Part shown: positions 58,968 through 64,000 of the stretch, piece by piece
Layout: every line of letters begins with the position of its first letter
How positions within the stretch are numbered: the first letter of the stretch is position 1
Assembly: GCF_036017915.1 (NCBI RefSeq)
Contig: NZ_CP107929.1
Location: 1,550,001-1,614,000 of the forward strand
Direction: 5' to 3'
DNA from: Micromonospora sp. NBC_00421
Lineage (GTDB): Bacteria > Actinomycetota > Actinomycetes > Mycobacteriales > Micromonosporaceae
Length of the DNA: 64,000 nt
Made by a program: the position numbers and the translations under genes
The notes under the pieces: model-generated
What the model was told of the DNA's origin: nothing
Databases searched by the model: none
The model's input: only the letters and a program-made list of their open reading frames with translations

Positions 58968-61900
58968 CGGCCGTGGTCAACTGCTTCCTCATCGGCGGCA
59001 CCCGGGTCCTGGCCCGCTGCGCCGACCAGCTCGTCGAGGCCGGGATCCGCGTCGAGGGCGTCTTCACCGACGACCCGGTCGCCGCCGCCTGGGCGGACGC
59101 GCACGACGTCCCGGTGCTGGACCCGCACGCCGACCTCGCCGCCGCGCTCACCGCCACCGAGGTCGACTACCTGTTCAGTATCGTCAACTTCCGGATCCTG
59201 CCCGGCCCGGTGCTGGCGCTGCCGAAGGTGGCCGCGGTCAACTTCCACGACGGTCCGCTGCCCCGCTACTCCGGCAGCAACGTCGCCGCCTGGGCGCTCT
59301 ACGAGGGGGCGACCCGGCACGCCGCGACCTGGCACCTGATGACCGAGGCGGTGGACGCCGGCCCCGTGTTGCTGGAACGGTGGTTCCCGGTCCGGACGCA
59401 TTCCACCGCGCTCTCCCTGACCTACGAGACCGCCGAGGTGGGCATCGCGCTCTTCGCCGACCTCGTCGGGCACCTGCTGCGGCGCGGACTGCCCGAACCG
59501 GTCGACACCGGCGACCGGGAGCGTCGCTTCTACCACCAGCGCGACCGGATCGCCGGCGGTGGCCTCATCCACGCCGGCACCTCCGCCACCGAGGCCGAAC
59601 GCATCGCCAAGGCCCTCGACTACGGCACGTTCCCCAACCCGCTCGGGGTGCCGGCGCTGATCACCGCCCAGGGTGCGGTGTTCACCAGCCAGGTCCGGCG
59701 CATCCCCCGCGAGGACCCGCCGTCGGTGACCGTCGCGACGGCCGTGACCGACTCCGCGCTGACCCTGTCCACCCCCGACGGCGACCTGCTGCTGAGCGAC
59801 TTCACGGCGACCGACGGCAGTGCGCTCAGCGGCCGGGCAGTGGCCCAGCGGCTGGGCATCACCCCGGGCCGGCCGCTGCCGGCCGCGCCACCCGGGCGGT
59901 TGGCGGCGATCACCGACGCGCAGGGTCCGCTGCGCCGGCACGAGTCCTGGTGGAGGGCCCGCCTGACCGACCTGCGGCCGGCGCCGCTGCCCGCCGAGGA
60001 CTTCACCGCCGCGTCCGCCCACTACGGCCGGTACGAGCTGGCCTACCTGCCCCGGTCCCGGGCCGAGACGGTCACCGTCATCCGCGCCTTCCTCGCCGTG
60101 CTCGCCGAACGGATGGAGGCGCCGAGCTTCGACTTCGCCTGGTCGACCTCCTCCGCGCCGGCCCTGGCCGAGGCGACCTGCGGGCTCGCCGTCGCCCGCG
60201 TCCCGGTGCGCTTCGACGCCGGCGCCGCCGACGAACTGTCCGCCCGGCTCGACGAGGCCACCGCCCGGCACGGTTACGCCACCGACCTGGAGGTACGCCT
60301 CGGTCTGGCACACCGCCCGGTCGGTGCCGACGGGCCGACCTTCACCCGGATCGCCGTCCTCCAGCGGCACCCCGACGACGAGGCGGCCACCGAGCCGGAC
60401 ACCGAGATCGCCCTGATCTGCCTGCACGACGGCCCGCCCACGGTGTTCGTCCGGGAAACCGCGATGTCCGCCGACGAGGCGCTGGAGTTCGCCGAGCGGG
60501 TCGAGGACATCGCCCTCGGGGCCATGCTCCTCGGCACCGCCGCGCCCATGCCCACGCCGGCTGCCGCGTCGACGCCCGCCGCTGCCGACGAGGCTGCGAT
60601 CGCCTCGGCCGAGCCCGCCCCCGCGGACAGGGTCGATTCGGCACCGGCCGGTGCGACGCCGCCCGACGGGTCCGGGGCCACCCGACACGACGGGTCCGAC
60701 GCCGTGGGCCCGACCGACGTCGCGTCGTACCCGGACCGTGCGGCCGAGCCGGCAGCCTCCGTACCCACAGTGCTGGATCTGGTCGCGGCCACCATGGCCG
60801 CCCGTCCGGACGCCGTCGCGGTCCGCAGCGGTGCCCGCCGGATCGACTACGCCACCCTGGACTCCTGGGCCGACGCCATCGCCGCCCACCTGTACGACCA
60901 GGGGATCGGTGCCGGGTCCGTCGTCGGCCTGCTCACCGAGCGCGGCCCCGACCTGGTCCCGGCGATGCTCGGCATCCTGCGGGTCGGGGCGGCGTTCCTG
61001 CCGCTCGACCCGAACTATCCGGTGGAACGACTGCGCCGCTACGTGCAGGTCGCCGAGTGCGATCTGATCCTCGCCGACGAACACAGCCTCGCGTTCGGCG
61101 CGTCGGTCGGTCCGGTGCTGCCGATCCCCGGCCCGGACGGGTCAGCGCTGGCCGCGCCGCCGACGGTCACCGGCGCCGACCTCGCGTACGTGCTGTTCAC
61201 CAGCGGGTCGACCGGCGAACCGAAGGGGGTGGAGATCGGGCACGCCGCCCTGGCGAACTTCCTGACCGGCATCGGCGAACGGCTCGGCTCGTCCGAGACC
61301 GACATCGTCCTCGCGCACACCACCGTCGCGTTCGACATCTCCCTGCTGGAACTGCTGCTGCCGCTGACCGTCGGCGCGACCGTGACCCTGGCGTCCCGGG
61401 CGGTGGCCCGCGACCCGCACCGGCTGGCCGACCTCATCGGCGAGGTCACCGTCGCCCAGGCCACCCCGAGCATGTGGCGGCTGCTGCTGGAGACCGGCTG
61501 GACGCCGAGGCCGCAGCTCACCGTCCTGTCCGGCGGCGAGGCCCTGGTGCCGGCGACCGCCCAGCAACTGCACGGCACCGCCCGTGCCCTGTGGAACCTC
61601 TACGGCCCCACCGAGGCGACGATCTGGGCGTCCGCCCACCGGGTCGAGTCGGTCGGCGCGTTCCTGCCCCTGGGCGAACCGCTGCCCAACCTCACCCTGC
61701 ACGTGCTCGACGCCGACCTGAACCCCGCCGACACCGGCGAGCTGTACCTGTCCGGCGTCGGCCTGGCCCGGGGCTACGTCAACCGCCCGGACCGCACCGC
61801 CGAGGTGTTCCTCACCCATCCGGCCAGCGGCCAGCGGCTCTACCGCACCGGGGACACCGTACGGCGGCACGCCGACGGCGCGATCGAGTGGTTGGGTCGG

Positions 61901-64000
61901 GCCGACTCGCAGGTCAAGGTCCGGGGCAACCGGATCGAACCAGCCGAGATCGAACGCGTCCTGGCGGAGTGCCCCGGCGTCACCGCCGCCGCCGTCGTCG
62001 CCGTCGCCTTCGAGGGCCGGGGCGAACCGCGGCTGACCGCGTACCTCGTCGGCGAGCGCACCCTGGTCAAGGCGGAGCTGGACACCTTCGTCGGCCGGCG
62101 GCTGCCCGAGTACATGGTGCCGGACGCCTATGTACGGCTCGACGCGATGCCGTTGACCGACAACGGCAAGATCGCCCGTGGCCGGCTGCCGCTGCCGGAC
62201 CGGCACACCATCATCCGCACCGGCGTCCCCTCCGTCGCACCCACCGCGACCCCGACGGCCACCGGCTCCACCCCGGAACCGACCGTCCCGCCGGAGCCCG
62301 CCGTCGTCCCGCAGTCGACCGTCGCGCCGGAGCACCGCATCGCGCGGGTCTTCGCCGCCGTGCTCGGTCACGACGAGTTCCTGGTCACCGACAACTTCTT
62401 CGACCTCGGTGGGGACTCGGCAAACGTCACCCGCGCGGCGCTGGCGCTCACCGAGGAGTTCGGCGTCCCGGTGAGCCCACCGGCGATCTTCGCCACCGGC
62501 ACCCCCGAACGGCTCGCCGGACTGCTCGAACCCGCGCCCAGCGCGTCCGGGCGCTCCCGGACCGGCACCACCGGGGCGACCCCCGAGCAGGCCGTCGTCG
62601 CTGCCGCCGAGGCGGTCGTCGCGGCCACCACCGACGCGGCTGCCGACCGTACCGTCGACGCCGCGTCGGACCCGGCGCACCCCGTCCCGGCCGGTGCGAC
62701 CGGCGGACCGCAGGCCGCGACCGGCGACCCGGCCGAACCCGACACCGTACGGCCGGAGCCGCCCCGCCACCGCGCACCGGCGACCCGGTCCGGGACCCCG
62801 GCACCCGACACCGTCGGGGAGCCGCTCGCCGTCATCGGCCTGGCCTGCCGGTTCCCCGGTGCCGCCACCCCCGACGAGTTCTGGGCCAACCTCGCCGACG
62901 GGGTTTCCAGCGTCGGAGACGCGCCGACCGGACACCGTGGCTGGGGTCACCTCTGGTCCACCGCCGACGAGGTCCCGACCGGCTGGGTCGACCGGGTCGA
63001 GCACTTCGACGCCGCCCGGTTCCAGCTCACCGACCGGGAGGCCCGACGGCTGGACCCGTTGCAGCGGCTGCTGCTGAGCGTCACCGACGAGGCCCTGGAG
63101 AGCTGCGGCCACACCGCCGCCTCCCTCGGCACCGCCACCGGCGTCTTCATCGGCACCATCGCCAGCGACTTCCCCGAACTGGTGGCGGGCAGCATCGGGG
63201 CCGGCGACCCGCACGTGGCCACCGGCACGGCGGTGTCGATGGTGGCCAACCGGCTCTCCCACGCCTTCAACTGGTCGGGGCCGAGCTTCGCCGTCGACAC
63301 GGCCTGCTCGTCCTCACTGGTCGCCCTGCACCAGGCGGCCATGCACCTGCGCGCCGGGGAGGTGGACGCGGCCGTCGTCGGCGCGGCCAACCTGGTGCTG
63401 ACCCCCACCAAGACCCGCTCCTTCCTGCGCAACGGCATGCTCTCCCCGACCGGGGTGTGCCGCACCTTCGACGACGACGCCGACGGGTACGTCCGGGGCG
63501 AGGGCTGTGGGGTCATCGTCCTGAAGCGGCTCGCCGACGCCGAACGCGACGGCGACCCGATCCTCGCGGTGGTCCGCGGGTCCGCGGTGAACCACACCGG
63601 TGCCGCCGGCTTCCTGACCGCGCCGAGCAGCACCGCCCAGCAGGCGGTGATCCGCAGCGCCCTGCGGCGGGCCGGCGTCGAGGCGGACGGGATCGGCTAC
63701 ATCGAGGCGCACGGCACCGGCACCCAGCTCGGGGACCTGATCGAGCTGGAGGCGTTGCAGGCCGCCCTGGGCCCGGCGCGGCGGGGCACGGTGGCGGTCG
63801 GCTCGGTGAAGACGAACATCGGCCACCTCGAACCGGCGGCCGGGATCGCCGGCCTGATCAAGACGATCCTCGCGCTCCAGGCGGACCGGATTCCGCCCTC
63901 GGCCCACCTCACCTTCCCGAACCGGGCGTTCCGCTTCGAGAACTCGCCGCTGTTCGTCCCGGACCGGCTCGTCCCGTGGGTCGGGCCCCGGGTCGCCGGG
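58964..64000 (+). CDS. Hybrid NRPS/PKS: formyltransferase, adenylation (Gly-like code), PCP, ketosynthase (3' end outside window)
   Basis: An open frame of 1,679 codons runs off the window end. Domains in order: formyltransferase (1-270) with N93, H95 and D131 at the exact spacing of Met-tRNA formyltransferase; a region like the C-terminal half of a condensation domain (about 330-500) without an HHxxxDG motif; an acidic/Ala-rich linker; adenylation domain (about 600-1080) with FTSGSTGEPKG at 745; PCP with the phosphopantetheine serine S1152 (GGDSA); a second linker; and a ketosynthase from 1285 with C1448, H1583 and H1621. The adenylation pocket reads D-I-L-M-L-G-L-I-W, one residue from the glycine code. 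Predicted starter is N-formylglycine. Confidence 0.92.
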   Translation, partial: MTAVVNCFLIGGTRVLARCADQLVEAGIRVEGVFTDDPVAAAWADAHDVPVLDPHADLAAALTATEVDYLFSIVNFRILPGPVLALPKVAAVNFHDGPLPRYSGSNVAAWALYEGATRHAATWHLMTEAVDAGPVLLERWFPVRTHSTALSLTYETAEVGIALFADLVGHLLRRGLPEPVDTGDRERRFYHQRDRIAGGGLIHAGTSATEAERIAKALDYGTFPNPLGVPALITAQGAVFTSQVRRIPREDPPSVTVATAVTDSALTLSTPDGDLLLSDFTATDGSALSGRAVAQRLGITPGRPLPAAPPGRLAAITDAQGPLRRHESWWRARLTDLRPAPLPAEDFTAASAHYGRYELAYLPRSRAETVTVIRAFLAVLAERMEAPSFDFAWSTSSAPALAEATCGLAVARVPVRFDAGAADELSARLDEATARHGYATDLEVRLGLAHRPVGADGPTFTRIAVLQRHPDDEAATEPDTEIALICLHDGPPTVFVRETAMSADEALEFAERVEDIALGAMLLGTAAPMPTPAAASTPAAADEAAIASAEPAPADRVDSAPAGATPPDGSGATRHDGSDAVGPTDVASYPDRAAEPAASVPTVLDLVAATMAARPDAVAVRSGARRIDYATLDSWADAIAAHLYDQGIGAGSVVGLLTERGPDLVPAMLGILRVGAAFLPLDPNYPVERLRRYVQVAECDLILADEHSLAFGASVGPVLPIPGPDGSALAAPPTVTGADLAYVLFTSGSTGEPKGVEIGHAALANFLTGIGERLGSSETDIVLAHTTVAFDISLLELLLPLTVGATVTLASRAVARDPHRLADLIGEVTVAQATPSMWRLLLETGWTPRPQLTVLSGGEALVPATAQQLHGTARALWNLYGPTEATIWASAHRVESVGAFLPLGEPLPNLTLHVLDADLNPADTGELYLSGVGLARGYVNRPDRTAEVFLTHPASGQRLYRTGDTVRRHADGAIEWLGRADSQVKVRGNRIEPAEIERVLAECPGVTAAAVVAVAFEGRGEPRLTAYLVGERTLVKAELDTFVGRRLPEYMVPDAYVRLDAMPLTDNGKIARGRLPLPDRHTIIRTGVPSVAPTATPTATGSTPEPTVPPEPAVVPQSTVAPEHRIARVFAAVLGHDEFLVTDNFFDLGGDSANVTRAALALTEEFGVPVSPPAIFATGTPERLAGLLEPAPSASGRSRTGTTGATPEQAVVAAAEAVVAATTDAAADRTVDAASDPAHPVPAGATGGPQAATGDPAEPDTVRPEPPRHRAPATRSGTPAPDTVGEPLAVIGLACRFPGAATPDEFWANLADGVSSVGDAPTGHRGWGHLWSTADEVPTGWVDRVEHFDAARFQLTDREARRLDPLQRLLLSVTDEALESCGHTAASLGTATGVFIGTIASDFPELVAGSIGAGDPHVATGTAVSMVANRLSHAFNWSGPSFAVDTACSSSLVALHQAAMHLRAGEVDAAVVGAANLVLTPTKTRSFLRNGMLSPTGVCRTFDDDADGYVRGEGCGVIVLKRLADAERDGDPILAVVRGSAVNHTGAAGFLTAPSSTAQQAVIRSALRRAGVEADGIGYIEAHGTGTQLGDLIELEALQAALGPARRGTVAVGSVKTNIGHLEPAAGIAGLIKTILALQADRIPPSAHLTFPNRAFRFENSPLFVPDRLVPWVGPRVAG

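Noticed and set aside
58814..63262. Long minus-strand open frames opposite the megasynthase (58814-61084 and 61142-63262)
   Set aside because: They lie antisense to a frame with intact formyltransferase, adenylation, PCP and ketosynthase motifs, and their own products are low-complexity Gly/Arg/Val-rich sequences without domains. They are by-products of high G+C content.
1..64000. tRNA, rRNA, insertion sequences, integrase, attachment sites or replication origin
   Set aside because: I looked for transposase or integrase motifs, tRNA-like cloverleaf sequences and iteron arrays on both strands and found none.

Overview
The window is very G+C-rich, with G/C-biased third codon positions, many GTG starts and tightly overlapping ATGA/GTGA gene junctions. 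With the F420 genes and the hybrid NRPS/PKS this points to a filamentous actinomycete, most likely of the Micromonosporaceae (inference). No rRNA, tRNA, CRISPR, insertion sequence or integrase was found. About 58 protein genes are supported, and nearly all belong to three metabolic blocks.

Block 1 (1-18.6 kb) is a nearly complete route from lignin-type hydroxycinnamates to the beta-ketoadipate pathway. It starts with a vanillate-demethylase-type reductase (vanB, with the tail of its probable vanA) and an IclR regulator. A MarR gene (couR-like) diverges from a couN-couO-couM-couL set: SDR, amidohydrolase, MaoC hydratase and CoA ligase, which shorten p-coumaroyl- and feruloyl-type acids to 4-hydroxybenzoate or vanillate. 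An ABC importer of the NMT1/taurine type with a PaaX-like regulator follows on the minus strand. pobA then diverges from pcaI-J-H-G-B-D-C and an IclR pcaR across a shared palindromic promoter. No beta-ketoadipyl-CoA thiolase (pcaF) is in the cluster.

A short interlude (18.6-22 kb) holds a small membrane protein, a secreted CBM2-linked esterase-like hydrolase with a PPPTT linker and a consensus promoter, and a protein made of LRV/HEAT-like repeats.

Block 2 (22-55.4 kb) appears to be one large regulon for an unknown organic acid or acyl-CoA. A TetR gene is followed by divergent transcription units, and at least six matches to an 18-bp operator (consensus ATACCGGCYGGTCGGWAT) sit at their promoters. 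A weaker copy precedes the tetR gene itself. The regulon encodes a peptide-type ABC importer, four AMP-forming acyl-CoA synthetases, three acyl-CoA dehydrogenases, three crotonases that lack catalytic glutamates, a MaoC hydratase, SDR, thiolase and DUF35-thiolase-like pair, four LLM-family (F420- or flavin-dependent) oxidoreductases, a flavin reductase, nitroreductase-fold proteins, VOC proteins and a metallo-beta-lactamase. An NADPH:F420 oxidoreductase follows after a hairpin and G-rich tract. Two members look damaged: a frameshifted SnoaL-like gene and a nitroreductase with its core deleted.

Block 3 (55.4-64 kb, cut by the window end) is the left edge of a biosynthetic cluster. A 1-kb non-coding leader, richer in A+T, carries a perfect 11-bp hairpin and a perfect CRP-type site. 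It precedes an FAD oxidoreductase, a Rieske oxygenase and an open-ended megasynthase: formyltransferase, half-condensation-like region, adenylation domain with a glycine-like code, PCP and ketosynthase. This layout predicts an N-formylglycyl-primed hybrid NRPS/PKS product, as in the starter modules of oxazolomycin- and conglobatin-type pathways.
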